This document shows, one piece after another, positions 36,812 to 45,632 of a stretch of DNA of 62,203 nucleotides. The notes beneath the pieces are model-generated. The model worked only from the letters and a program-made list of their open reading frames with translations, was not told where the DNA came from and did not search any database. Source of the stretch: Deltaproteobacteria bacterium (lineage in GTDB: Bacteria > Myxococcota_A > Bradymonadia > REDH01). The stretch is from positions 1 to 62,203 of the forward strand of contig REDH01000086.1 of assembly GCA_007693585.1 (NCBI GenBank), read 5' to 3'. The position numbers and the translations under genes are program-made. Every line of letters starts with the position of its first letter. The first letter of the stretch is position 1.

Positions 36812-39800
36812 ATGAACGCTGCCGGACAGTCCACCGAAGTGGGGAACGTGACCCGACACTTCCGCGAACAGCCGCCACCCCACCCCCTGGTCCGCCCCGT
36901 CTCCTCGGGCGGCATGGGCGTGGTGTACCTGGCGCGACACGCCACCACCGGCCGCCCCATCGCCATCAAGGGGCTGCGCGACATGAACCCCGAGACGCTC
37001 GCCTCCCTCGCACAGGAGGTGCGACTCCTCGCCCGGCTCGATCACCCCGGCATCGTCCGCATCATCGATCACCGCCTGGATGGCCCTGCGCCATGGTACG
37101 CGATGGACTACATCGAGGGCCAGGTGCTCGACGAGTGGCTGGCCCCCCTGCGAACCGCCCGGCCAACCCGCACCGCTGCCCTCCCGCACACCGAAGTCCT
37201 GCCTCCACCCGGGGAGTGGCCGCCCCCCCAGACCGACGACACCCACCCGCTCCAGCGGGACCGCCGCGGAGCACACCGAGGTACCCTCGGCCGGCCAGGA
37301 CCCCTCGCCCCCTCCGCATTCACGCGTTTCGCAACCCTCGTGACCCGACTGTGCGATGCCCTCGCGCACGTCCACGAACGGGGGCTCGTCCACCGCGATG
37401 TCAAGCCGGCCAACATCCTCGTCCAGCGAGACGACCGCCCCGTCCTGGTCGACTTCGGCGTAGGCCATGCCGCCTCCGGAACCCTGCGCCACGAGGTCCT
37501 CCACCGCGGGCGCATCCGCGGCTCCGTGCACTACCTCGCGCCAGAGGTCTTCGATCCCCACCCCGTCGACCTCCGCGCCGATCTCTACGCGCTGGGCTGC
37601 GTCCTCTTCGAGGCCCTCTCCGGTGCCCGGCCCTTCGCCGGAGAGACCGCCGCCGAGGTCGTCCGTGCACACCGACACCCGGTCCGACCGAGCTTCGCAC
37701 GATACGGCGTCGTCGCACCCCCAGACATCGCCACCACCGTCGAGCGCCTGCTCTCCCTCCACCCGGATGATCGCCCCTCCGATGCCGCGGAGGTGGCGCA
37801 CGCATTCCAGTCCTTCGCGTCGGAAGCCCTCCCCAACGTGCGGACATCCCCCCACCTCCTGCCCGTCCGGCTCGTGGGGCGCGTTCCCCTCCGGACGCGA
37901 CTCGCAAGACGCGTCGACGCCCTCCATCGGGGACAGCCCTTCACCGTCCTGCTCTGTGGCCCGGCCGGCAGCGGCAAGACCAGGATCGTCGGCGAGATGT
38001 TCGCGGCGCTCCAGGACATCGAGGCGAGAACGATCGCCCTGGGCGGCGCCGGCGCACCCCGGGTCGGCCCCGTCGGCCCGTGGGCCGCGCTCGGCGGCCT
38101 CCTCCGAGAACTGGCGCATCTCCTGTCCTCCCTGCCCGAAGCCCTCCGGACCACCCTCCTCGCCAGCCGCGCGGACGCCCTCTTCACCGTGTGCCCGGAG
38201 CTGCACGCCGTGACCGGGGGAGCGCCGCGCGAAACGCAGGTCCGTGTCAGCCCGCCCGGTTCACCCGAGTTCGTCCGCCGCGTCGCCGACCAGCTCGGCG
38301 CGCTCCTCCGCGGACTCTCGGTGCGCCACGCCATCGGGATCGTCCTCGACGGGCTCGAGGAGGTCGATCCCTCCTCGCGCCGGGTGCTCGACGTCCTCGT
38401 CAGACGGCTCCGCGAGTTCCCCGCGCCCATCGGCATCCTCGCCACCACCCGTCAGCCCCCGCGGGACATACGGCGGGAGGCCGAGGAGACCGGGTGGACC
38501 GTGGAACGCATGACCCCGCTCACCGCCTCCCAGTCGCGACAGCTCCTGCAGCGGCTCGTGAGGATCCCCGAGCCGCTGCCGGACGCCGTGGCCAGCCTCG
38601 TGGACGCCACCGCGGAAGGAAACCCCTGGCACGTGGGCGTCCTCGCCGAGACACTCCTGCAACAGGGGCTCGTGAACGCCGAGCCCGGGCGGCCGCGTCA
38701 ATGGACCCTCGAACCCGGCGCAGCGCTGCCCCAGGGCGTGCCGGTCTCCACCGACGGACTGCTCCACGCGCGGCTCGAATCCCTCGGCCAGACGACCCGC
38801 GAAGTCCACGCCACCCTCTGCGTCGCCGGCGCCGGGCTCTCCCCCTCCCTGATCGCCCTCGCCACCCGACAGCCCGAACGGTCCGTCGAACTCATCATCG
38901 ACGAGCTGCTCAGCGCCGGGCTCGTCCACCTCGGAAGCGACGGAAACTTCGGCGTGGCCTCCGGAAGCCTCGCCACCTTCGTGCGCTCGATGCTGCCCGC
39001 AGACCGCGCCGTGCGCCTGCACGGCAGGATCGCAGACGCCCTCACCGCCGGAACGTCCGAACCAGACCTTCCCTTCGCCCGCGTCGCCCACCACCTCGAG
39101 CGAGCCGGCCGCAACGAGGAAGCCAGCGACATGTGGGCGCGCGCCGCCAACCAGTTCCGGGAAGCCGGCGCCATCGCCCAGTGCCTCGAAGCCTGCCGAG
39201 CCGCGGCGGAGTGCACCCTCGACCGCTCCCGGATGGCGGCGCGACTGCTCGACGCGATCGAGCACGGCGCCATCGCGCTCAACAACGTCGCCCTTGCCCT
39301 CGACCTGGTGAACCGCGTCACCCCCCTGCTCGCGGACGACGGCCTGCCCAGCGAACTCGCCCGACTCCGCCTCCTGCAGGACCGGCTCGATCTGCCCGGC
39401 GCCACCGGAATGTCCCGGATCGCGTTCCTCCGCCGGCATGACGCCTTCGTCCAGCGCCACGGATCCCCGACCGTGCGACGCCGCTGGCAGGCCCGAATGG
39501 CCCGCGCCCTCGCCCTGTCCCCGGAACCCGACGCCGCTCCGGCCATCCTGGCCAGCGTGGAACGAGAGAGCCGACAGGCCGGAGACATCGAGGCGCTCAT
39601 GGAGACCCTCAGCGCCCGGGCCATCACCTGGCGACGCCTCCCACCCAACGACATCCACCGCGACGGCGTCGCCGAACCCGCCTCCATCGCCGAGCAGCAG
39701 CACGCCGCAGGCTACACCCTCCGCGCCATCAACACCCTCCACAACGCCATCCCCGTCGTCATCGGCGTCGGACGCGTGGACGCCGCCGTCGACGCACTCC

Positions 39801-40483
39801 GACGGGCCGACGCGCTCCAGCGCGCCTTCGGCGCTTCTTCCGACGAACGGGCCGACAGGTTCGTCCGCGGGGTCGTCGCGCACGCTCTCGGCAGATACCA
39901 GGATGCCGAGCTGATCCTCCGACGCTGCGCCGAGTTCATGCGGGCCACCGGAAACCTCCGCCAGGCCGGCTACACCGAGGGTGCCCTCGCCATGCTCGCC
40001 CGCAGCGCGCGACGGCCCCTCCGGGCCTGCCGTCACGTGCAGAACGCCCGCGAGTGCTTCCCCGGAAGCGACCTCCCCTTCCTCGAAGGCCACCTCCTCC
40101 CTGTCCTCTACGCGGTGGCCGTCGAACACGGCTGGTCCCGCCGCGAACGACAGTGGCGCGAACCCGCCGTCGAAGCCGCCCGGCACGTGAACAACCCCTT
40201 CGGCACGTGGACCTGTCACATCATGCACGCCCGCCACCTCCGGCGCTGCGGGGAGCTCGCGCGCGCCCTCGACGTTCTGAACGCCCTGGTCGAGGAACCC
40301 CTCACCGAGGAGTTCCGCGTCCAGTTCCTCGCCGAGCGCGTCCGGATCGCGGATGCCAGCGACGGAACCCCGCAGCCGCTCGCCGACGAGCTCCGCGAAG
40401 CGGCCATCCGCCTCGGCCCCCCGTCCCACTACCACCTCACCCACCGGGTGCTCGGCGAAGCCCTCGCCGTGCTCGACCGCTGA
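36812..40483 (+). CDS. Ser/Thr protein kinase fused to an AAA-type ATPase and helical repeat region
   Basis: 1223 residues. Hanks-type kinase at about 30-350: Gly loop SSGGMGVVYLA, AIK lysine (about 53), HRDVKPANIL (about 194), DFG (about 214) and APE, all intact. A Pro/Arg-rich insert of about 70 residues (near 110-180) separates the small and large lobe elements. Next comes a P-loop ATPase (Walker A GPAGSGKT at about 383, Walker B-like IVLDGLEEVD) and about 600 residues of TPR-like helices. This kinase-ATPase-TPR layout is common in Myxococcota and resembles STAND regulators: ligand or partner binding by the helical part controlling the kinase. Targets unknown. The ATG has no clear ribosome-binding site. 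Confidence 0.87.
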   Translation: MNAAGQSTEVGNVTRHFREQPPPHPLVRPVSSGGMGVVYLARHATTGRPIAIKGLRDMNPETLASLAQEVRLLARLDHPGIVRIIDHRLDGPAPWYAMDYIEGQVLDEWLAPLRTARPTRTAALPHTEVLPPPGEWPPPQTDDTHPLQRDRRGAHRGTLGRPGPLAPSAFTRFATLVTRLCDALAHVHERGLVHRDVKPANILVQRDDRPVLVDFGVGHAASGTLRHEVLHRGRIRGSVHYLAPEVFDPHPVDLRADLYALGCVLFEALSGARPFAGETAAEVVRAHRHPVRPSFARYGVVAPPDIATTVERLLSLHPDDRPSDAAEVAHAFQSFASEALPNVRTSPHLLPVRLVGRVPLRTRLARRVDALHRGQPFTVLLCGPAGSGKTRIVGEMFAALQDIEARTIALGGAGAPRVGPVGPWAALGGLLRELAHLLSSLPEALRTTLLASRADALFTVCPELHAVTGGAPRETQVRVSPPGSPEFVRRVADQLGALLRGLSVRHAIGIVLDGLEEVDPSSRRVLDVLVRRLREFPAPIGILATTRQPPRDIRREAEETGWTVERMTPLTASQSRQLLQRLVRIPEPLPDAVASLVDATAEGNPWHVGVLAETLLQQGLVNAEPGRPRQWTLEPGAALPQGVPVSTDGLLHARLESLGQTTREVHATLCVAGAGLSPSLIALATRQPERSVELIIDELLSAGLVHLGSDGNFGVASGSLATFVRSMLPADRAVRLHGRIADALTAGTSEPDLPFARVAHHLERAGRNEEASDMWARAANQFREAGAIAQCLEACRAAAECTLDRSRMAARLLDAIEHGAIALNNVALALDLVNRVTPLLADDGLPSELARLRLLQDRLDLPGATGMSRIAFLRRHDAFVQRHGSPTVRRRWQARMARALALSPEPDAAPAILASVERESRQAGDIEALMETLSARAITWRRLPPNDIHRDGVAEPASIAEQQHAAGYTLRAINTLHNAIPVVIGVGRVDAAVDALRRADALQRAFGASSDERADRFVRGVVAHALGRYQDAELILRRCAEFMRATGNLRQAGYTEGALAMLARSARRPLRACRHVQNARECFPGSDLPFLEGHLLPVLYAVAVEHGWSRRERQWREPAVEAARHVNNPFGTWTCHIMHARHLRRCGELARALDVLNALVEEPLTEEFRVQFLAERVRIADASDGTPQPLADELREAAIRLGPPSHYHLTHRVLGEALAVLDR

Positions 40484-40554
40484 ACCCCGCCCCGACACCC
40501 GACACCCGACGGCACGACACACCGCACCGCGACGCGGGGCTGCGGGCTGCCCCA

Positions 40555-40582
40555 TTGACATCCGGCGACCGAGGGGTCATCC
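40555..40582 (+). promoter_or_regulatory. Candidate sigma-70 promoter for fadN-fadA
   Basis: Perfect TTGACA at 40555-40560, 16-nt spacer, TCATCC at 40577-40582. The -10 is weak. The same weak -10 sequence appears upstream of rnpB. The palindrome at 40597 overlaps or immediately follows the expected start site. Confidence 0.45.
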
Positions 40583-40596
40583 CTTTCGCGGCGCAG

Positions 40597-40610
40597 TGAA
40601 TGGCCATTCA
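40597..40610. promoter_or_regulatory. Perfect 14-bp palindrome TGAATGGCCATTCA, candidate fatty-acid-responsive operator
   Basis: TGAATG and CATTCA half-sites match those of the TetR-type FadR operator that controls fadN-fadA-fadE in Bacillus (consensus half-site TGAATGA), though the spacing is shorter here. It sits just downstream of the candidate promoter and 128 bp before the fadN ATG, where repressor binding would block transcription. Confidence 0.45.
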
Positions 40611-40737
40611 GTCGACGAACTGGGGGCTCGGCGCCGGCCGTCCCGTCGCGAGGACCTTCCCGCATCGGGGCGCCTCGCCCGCAGCGAGGGCACTCGGCCG
40701 GACCCTGCCTCGCATCACCACCCCGGAGCAGACACAC

Positions 40738-43131
40738 ATGACTACCCAGATCCGCAAGGTCGCCGTCCTCGGCAGTGGCGTGATGGGCAGCGGCATCGCC
40801 GCCCACCTCGCCAACGCCGGAATCCCGAGCATCATGCTGGACATCGTCCCGCCGAACCCGAAGGAGGGAGAGGACACGACCGCGAAGCGCTTCCGAAACC
40901 GCTTCGCCGAAGGATCCAGGAAGGCGCTCTTCAAGCAGAAGCCGGCACCGCTGTTCACCCCCGCCGTGGGCGACCTGATCGAGACGGGCAACTTCGAGGA
41001 CGACTTCGCCCGCATCGCCGACTGCGACCTCATCATCGAGGTCGTCAAGGAGGACATGGCCATCAAGCAGAAGGTGTTCGCCCGCGTGGACGAGCACCGC
41101 AAGCCCGGCGCCATCGTCACCTCGAACACCTCCGGACTCTCCATCCGGGGGATGACCGAAGGGCGCAGCGATGACTTCCGCAAGCACTTCGCCGTCACGC
41201 ACTTCTTCAACCCCGTCCGCTACATGCGTCTGCTGGAGCTCGTGGCCGGCGAGGAGACCCTCCCCGAGGTCATGCAGACCCTCCACCGCTTCGGCGAGGA
41301 AGTCCTCGGAAAGGGCATCGTCTACGGCAAGGACACCACGAACTTCATCGCCAACCGCATCGGCGTCTACGGCATGATGAAGACCATGCAGGAGATGCAG
41401 GCGTTCGAGCTGAGCGTCGAGGAGGTCGACAAGGTCTTCGGACCCGCCATGGGACGACCCAAGTCCGCCGTCTTCCGCACCGCGGACCTCGTCGGCCTCG
41501 ACACCTTCGTCCACGTCGCCAACAACTGCTACGACACCCTGACCCACGACGAGGAGCGCGAGGTCTTCCGGATCCCCGCCTTCGTCCAGAGCATGGTCGA
41601 CAAGGGCATGCTCGGCTCCAAGTCCGGCCAGGGCTTCTACCGCAAGGGCAAGGACGCCGACGGGAAGAAGGCCATCCTCTCCCTCGACATCCGGACCCTC
41701 GAGTACGGCCCCCAGAAGAAGGTCCGCTTCGACTCCCTCGGTGCCGCGCGCGGCGTCGAGGACGTCCGCGAACGCGTCGCCACCGTCCTCCAGGGCGATG
41801 ACAAGGCCGCCCGCTTCGCCGAGAAGGTCACCCTCTCCGTCCTCGCCTACGCCTCCCGACGCATCCCCGAGATCGCCGACGACATCGTCAACGTCGACCG
41901 CGGCATGCGCTGGGGATTCGGCTGGGACCTGGGCCCCTTCGAGACCTGGGACGCCATCGGCGTCGAGAAGGCCCTCGCCCGCATGGACGAGCTCGGCATC
42001 GAGCCCGCAGGCTGGGTCCGCGAGATGGTCTCCTCCGGTCGAACCAGCTTCTACGCCGTCGACGGCATCGAGGACACCTTCTTCGACATCCCCTCCTCCT
42101 CCCCCGCCGTCGTGCCCGAGAACGACCGCGTCCTGCGCGTCGCCCACCTCGGTCGGGGCGAGCGCAAGATCAAGGAGACCTTCGGCGCCACCCTGTGGGA
42201 CATGCAGGACGGGATCGTGCTCCTCGAGTTCCACACGAAGATGAACTCGATCGACGATGACATCATCGCCATGATGCACGACACCGTCGATATCGCCGAG
42301 AAGGACTTCCGCGGCATCGTCATCGGCAACGACGCCACCAACTTCTCCGCCGGCGCCAACATCATGAGCCTCCTCATGGCGGCGAAGACCGGACAGTGGG
42401 ACGCCATCGAGAAGATGATCGGCGGCTTCCAGCAGGCCAACCAGCGCATGCGCTTCTCCAGCGTGCCCGTCGTCACCGCCCCCCGCGGCCTCGTGCTCGG
42501 CGGCGGCTGCGAAGTCACCATGGGCGGCAACGCCGTCCAGGCCGCCGCCGAATCCTACGTCGGTCTCGTCGAGTTCGGCGTCGGACTCATCCCCGGCGGC
42601 GGCGGAAACCTCCAGCTCCTCCGGAACGTCTACGGACCCTTCGCCGCGGACAAGGAGTTCGATCCCTCTCCCTTCCTCAAGAAGGTCTTCCTCACCATCG
42701 GCATGGCGAAGGTCGCCACCAGCGCCGAGGAAGCACGCGAGGTCGGATTCCTCGGACCCGACAACGGCATCTCCCTCAACGGAGACTTCCTGCTGAGCGA
42801 CGCGAAGGAGCGCGCCATCGGCATGGCCAACGCCGGCTTCCGACCCCCCCGCGAGACGAAGTTCCTCCTCCCCGGACCCTCCGGGAAGGCCACCTTCGAC
42901 ATGGTGCTCTACGACATGGCCCAGAACGGACAGGTCACCGAGCACGAACGCGTCATCGGCGGAAAGCTCGCCACCGTCCTCACCGGCGGACAGACCTCCC
43001 CCTCCACACCGGTCTCCGAGCAGCAGCTCCTCGACCTCGAGCGGGAAGCCTTCCTCAGCCTCTGCGGCGAGGAGAAGACCCAGGAGCGACTCGCCCACAT
43101 GCTGCAGAACGGAAAGCCGCTCCGCAACTGA
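40738..43131 (+). CDS. fadN: FadN-type bifunctional 3-hydroxyacyl-CoA dehydrogenase / enoyl-CoA hydratase
   Basis: 797 residues. ATG 40738 follows GGAG. The N-terminal NAD domain has GSGVMGSG and SNTSGLSI; the 3HCDH domain (HFFNPVRYMRLLELV, GKDTTNFIANRIG, FRTADLVGLDTF) ends near residue 430; the C-terminal crotonase domain runs about 480-720, with SAGANIMSLL (oxyanion-hole element), LVLGGGCEVTM and GLIPGGGG. The dehydrogenase-first order is that of FadN, not E. coli FadB. It catalyses hydration and NAD-dependent oxidation in fatty-acid beta-oxidation. Followed after 69 bp by the thiolase. Confidence 0.93.
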   Translation: MTTQIRKVAVLGSGVMGSGIAAHLANAGIPSIMLDIVPPNPKEGEDTTAKRFRNRFAEGSRKALFKQKPAPLFTPAVGDLIETGNFEDDFARIADCDLIIEVVKEDMAIKQKVFARVDEHRKPGAIVTSNTSGLSIRGMTEGRSDDFRKHFAVTHFFNPVRYMRLLELVAGEETLPEVMQTLHRFGEEVLGKGIVYGKDTTNFIANRIGVYGMMKTMQEMQAFELSVEEVDKVFGPAMGRPKSAVFRTADLVGLDTFVHVANNCYDTLTHDEEREVFRIPAFVQSMVDKGMLGSKSGQGFYRKGKDADGKKAILSLDIRTLEYGPQKKVRFDSLGAARGVEDVRERVATVLQGDDKAARFAEKVTLSVLAYASRRIPEIADDIVNVDRGMRWGFGWDLGPFETWDAIGVEKALARMDELGIEPAGWVREMVSSGRTSFYAVDGIEDTFFDIPSSSPAVVPENDRVLRVAHLGRGERKIKETFGATLWDMQDGIVLLEFHTKMNSIDDDIIAMMHDTVDIAEKDFRGIVIGNDATNFSAGANIMSLLMAAKTGQWDAIEKMIGGFQQANQRMRFSSVPVVTAPRGLVLGGGCEVTMGGNAVQAAAESYVGLVEFGVGLIPGGGGNLQLLRNVYGPFAADKEFDPSPFLKKVFLTIGMAKVATSAEEAREVGFLGPDNGISLNGDFLLSDAKERAIGMANAGFRPPRETKFLLPGPSGKATFDMVLYDMAQNGQVTEHERVIGGKLATVLTGGQTSPSTPVSEQQLLDLEREAFLSLCGEEKTQERLAHMLQNGKPLRN

Positions 43132-43200
43132 ACCGGACCGCTCCCCCAACGAGCCTACCCTCACCCCTCGCGGCCCACCGCGGCCGATGGAGTCTTCCCC

Positions 43201-44385
43201 ATGACCAAGCCAGTCGTCATCGCGAGCGCCACCCGCACGCCCTTCACCCGCGCCCACAAGGGCGAACTCAAGGACACCCGGCCCGACACCATGGCCGCCT
43301 GGGCCATCCAGGCCGCCATCGAACAGGTCCCCGGACTCAAGCCCGAACAGATCGAGGACGTCATCCTCGGCTGCGCCATGCCCGAAGCCGAACAGGGCAA
43401 CAACGTCGCCCGCGTCGCCGCCATGCTCGCCGGACTCCCGGATACCGTCCCCGGCATGACCATCAACCGCTTCTGCTCCTCCGGCGTACAGTCCATCGCC
43501 AACGCCGCGCAGGCCATCGCCTCCGGATCCATCGACATCGCCATCGCCGGCGGCACCGAGACCATGACCATGGTCCCCATGGGCGGACTCAAGTTCTCCG
43601 CCAACCCGGAGCTCATGGCCAACTACCCCGAGGTCTACACCTCCATGGGCACCACCGCCGAGAAGGTGGCCGAGAAGTTCGGCGTCTCCCGAGAGGAACA
43701 GGACGCCTTCGCCGCCCGCTCCCAGCAGCGCGCCGCCGAAGCCACCCAGGCCGGACGCCTCAAGGACGAGATCTTCGAGGTCACCGCCACCGTCTTCGGA
43801 CCCGGCGGCGAAGCCCGGGAAGTCACCGTCAGCCATGACACCATCATCCGTCCCGATACCACCGCCGAAGGCCTCGGAAAGCTCCGGCCCGCCTTCAAGC
43901 CCGTGGGAGGCACCGTCACCGCCGGCAACGCCTCGCCCCTCACCGACGGCGCCGCCGCCGCCGTCGTCATGAGCCAGGAGAAGGCCACCGAGATGGGCGT
44001 CACCGCCCTCGGCTACTTCCACGACATCCAGATCGCAGGCGTGCCCCCGGACATCATGGGCATCGGACCCGTGCCCGCCATCCGGAAGCTCCTCGCCAAG
44101 CACGACCTCTCCATCGACGACATCGACGTCTTCGAGATCAACGAGGCCTTCGCCGCACAGGCCGCCTACTGCGTCCGCGAACTCGGCATCGACGAGAACA
44201 AGGTCAACCCCAACGGCGGCGCCATCGCGCTCGGTCACCCCCTCGGCGTGTCCGGAACCCGCATGACCGCCACCCTCCTCCGCGAACTCCGCCGCCGCGG
44301 CGGAAACCTCGGCGTCGTCTCCATGTGCATCGGCGGTGGCATGGGAGCAGCCGCACTCTTCAGCATCAACGGCTCCATCCGCTGA
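43201..44385 (+). CDS. fadA: Acetyl-CoA acyltransferase (thiolase, FadA)
   Basis: 394 residues, full thiolase length. Nucleophilic Cys at about 92 (RFCSSGVQ), His at about 346 (GGAIALGHPLGVSG) and acid/base Cys at about 376 (MCIGGGMGAA) are all present, with EINEAFAAQA before the His. It cleaves 3-ketoacyl-CoA to acetyl-CoA and a shortened acyl-CoA, completing the cycle begun by FadN; the pair is presumably one operon. A strong GC hairpin follows 13 nt after the stop. Confidence 0.95.
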   Translation: MTKPVVIASATRTPFTRAHKGELKDTRPDTMAAWAIQAAIEQVPGLKPEQIEDVILGCAMPEAEQGNNVARVAAMLAGLPDTVPGMTINRFCSSGVQSIANAAQAIASGSIDIAIAGGTETMTMVPMGGLKFSANPELMANYPEVYTSMGTTAEKVAEKFGVSREEQDAFAARSQQRAAEATQAGRLKDEIFEVTATVFGPGGEAREVTVSHDTIIRPDTTAEGLGKLRPAFKPVGGTVTAGNASPLTDGAAAAVVMSQEKATEMGVTALGYFHDIQIAGVPPDIMGIGPVPAIRKLLAKHDLSIDDIDVFEINEAFAAQAAYCVRELGIDENKVNPNGGAIALGHPLGVSGTRMTATLLRELRRRGGNLGVVSMCIGGGMGAAALFSINGSIR

Positions 44386-44397
44386 GCCCACCAAACC

Positions 44398-44424
44398 GCA
44401 GGCCCGCACCGCGTGCGGGCCTGC
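44398..44424 (+). terminator. Strong hairpin after fadA
   Basis: GCAGGCCCGCAC, 3-nt loop CGC, GTGCGGGCCTGC: a perfect 12-bp stem 13 nt after the fadA stop. The downstream run is C/T mixed and not a T-tract. Confidence 0.6.
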
Positions 44425-44606
44425 CCTCCATCCCACTCCCGCAACACCCCCCCCCGCCGTCCCGGAACCCCCCAGGCCCGTGCCGCCCGGGACCCCCGAC
44501 AGCCAGACGGGCGGGGGAATCAAGGGCGTCAAAGACTCCGCCGGTGAAGGCACCGGCGGAAGCACCGCGAGGAAGCTCGGCCAGGACGGACCTCGGAGCC
44601 CACACC

Positions 44607-45488
44607 ATGAACGCGCTCCCCCCACCCGTCGCGGACCACCTCCGATCCCTCCTCCACGCCCGGCAGATCGACGCCCGACCCGTCCACGGCGGGTCCATTC
44701 ACAGCGCGCTCCACATTCGCGCCGGTGGCCGTGAGCTCTTCCTCAAGCTCGGACGAGGCGAGCAGGCACGCGCCAGCCTCGAGGCCGAGCACGACGGACT
44801 CCATCGCCTCGCACGCCTCGATGGCGTGAGGGTACCCATTCCCCTCGCCCTCGCCACACGCGACGACTGGACCTGGCTCGCGCTCCCCTGGATCGACACC
44901 GGCCCCGCGCGTCTCGACCATCGCGTCGGAGAACTCGTCGCCACGCTCCACGACCACAGCGCCAGGTCCTTCGGCCTCGAACGCGACAACTGCATCGCCC
45001 TGCTGCACCAGCCCAACCCGCCACACGACTGTGGCGACACCTTCTGGGCCCGGCACCGCCTGCGATACGGCTGCCGTCTGGCCCGCGAAGCCGGCGCCCT
45101 GCACACCGAGGACGAGGAGCCCGTCCTCCGGCTCGCCGACCTCCTCGAGTCCGACCGGCTGCCCGCCCCCCGTGGACCCGTCTGGCTCCACGGAGACCTC
45201 TGGCAGGGAAACGTCCTCGTCGACACAGCCGGCCTGCCCTGGCTCATCGACCCCGCCGTCTACGCCGGCGACCCCCGCGTCGACCTCGCCATGGCACGGC
45301 TCTTCGGCGGCTTCGAACCCTCCTTCTTCGACGCCTGGTACGCCACCCACGGGCGCCGGCCCGACGATGACCTCCGCGACCGCATCCTCGTCCTCTGGCC
45401 CCTGCTGGTTCACGCCGCCCTCTTCGGCGCCAGCTACGGGCGCCAGACCGGTCGCGTCGCCCGTCAGGCCCTCGCGGCACTGACCTGA
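44607..45488 (+). CDS. Fructosamine kinase family protein
   Basis: 293 residues. Aminoglycoside-phosphotransferase-like fold: an N-terminal lobe with GGSIHSALHIRAGGRELFLKLG (nucleotide-binding Lys), a WTWLALPWID hinge, and catalytic HGDLWQGNVL with LIDPAVYAGDPRVDLAM (Brenner and DxD-type metal motifs), characteristic of fructosamine/ketosamine-3-kinases. The family phosphorylates glycated amines so that sugar adducts fall off proteins. ATG 44607 lies about 220 bp downstream of fadA beyond the hairpin. Probably monocistronic. Confidence 0.88.
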   Translation: MNALPPPVADHLRSLLHARQIDARPVHGGSIHSALHIRAGGRELFLKLGRGEQARASLEAEHDGLHRLARLDGVRVPIPLALATRDDWTWLALPWIDTGPARLDHRVGELVATLHDHSARSFGLERDNCIALLHQPNPPHDCGDTFWARHRLRYGCRLAREAGALHTEDEEPVLRLADLLESDRLPAPRGPVWLHGDLWQGNVLVDTAGLPWLIDPAVYAGDPRVDLAMARLFGGFEPSFFDAWYATHGRRPDDDLRDRILVLWPLLVHAALFGASYGRQTGRVARQALAALT

Positions 45489-45632
45489 AGCGTTCCCTTC
45501 CGGAACGTCCACCACGCGGATCACCACCCGCGGCTTGCCGCGAATGGCGCCGTTCCCTACTCCCGTCACGGATGCAGCCGCCGCGACTCCGCGAGCCGCC
45601 CCCGGCCACGAACGCGGCCCCGAGGGAGAACC

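Noticed and set aside
40429-44625. A 4.2-kb open frame on the minus strand opposite fadN and fadA
   Set aside because: It mirrors the codon bias of the sense genes. Its peptide is Gly/Asp/Val/Glu filler without domains, while the sense strand has clear catalytic motifs.
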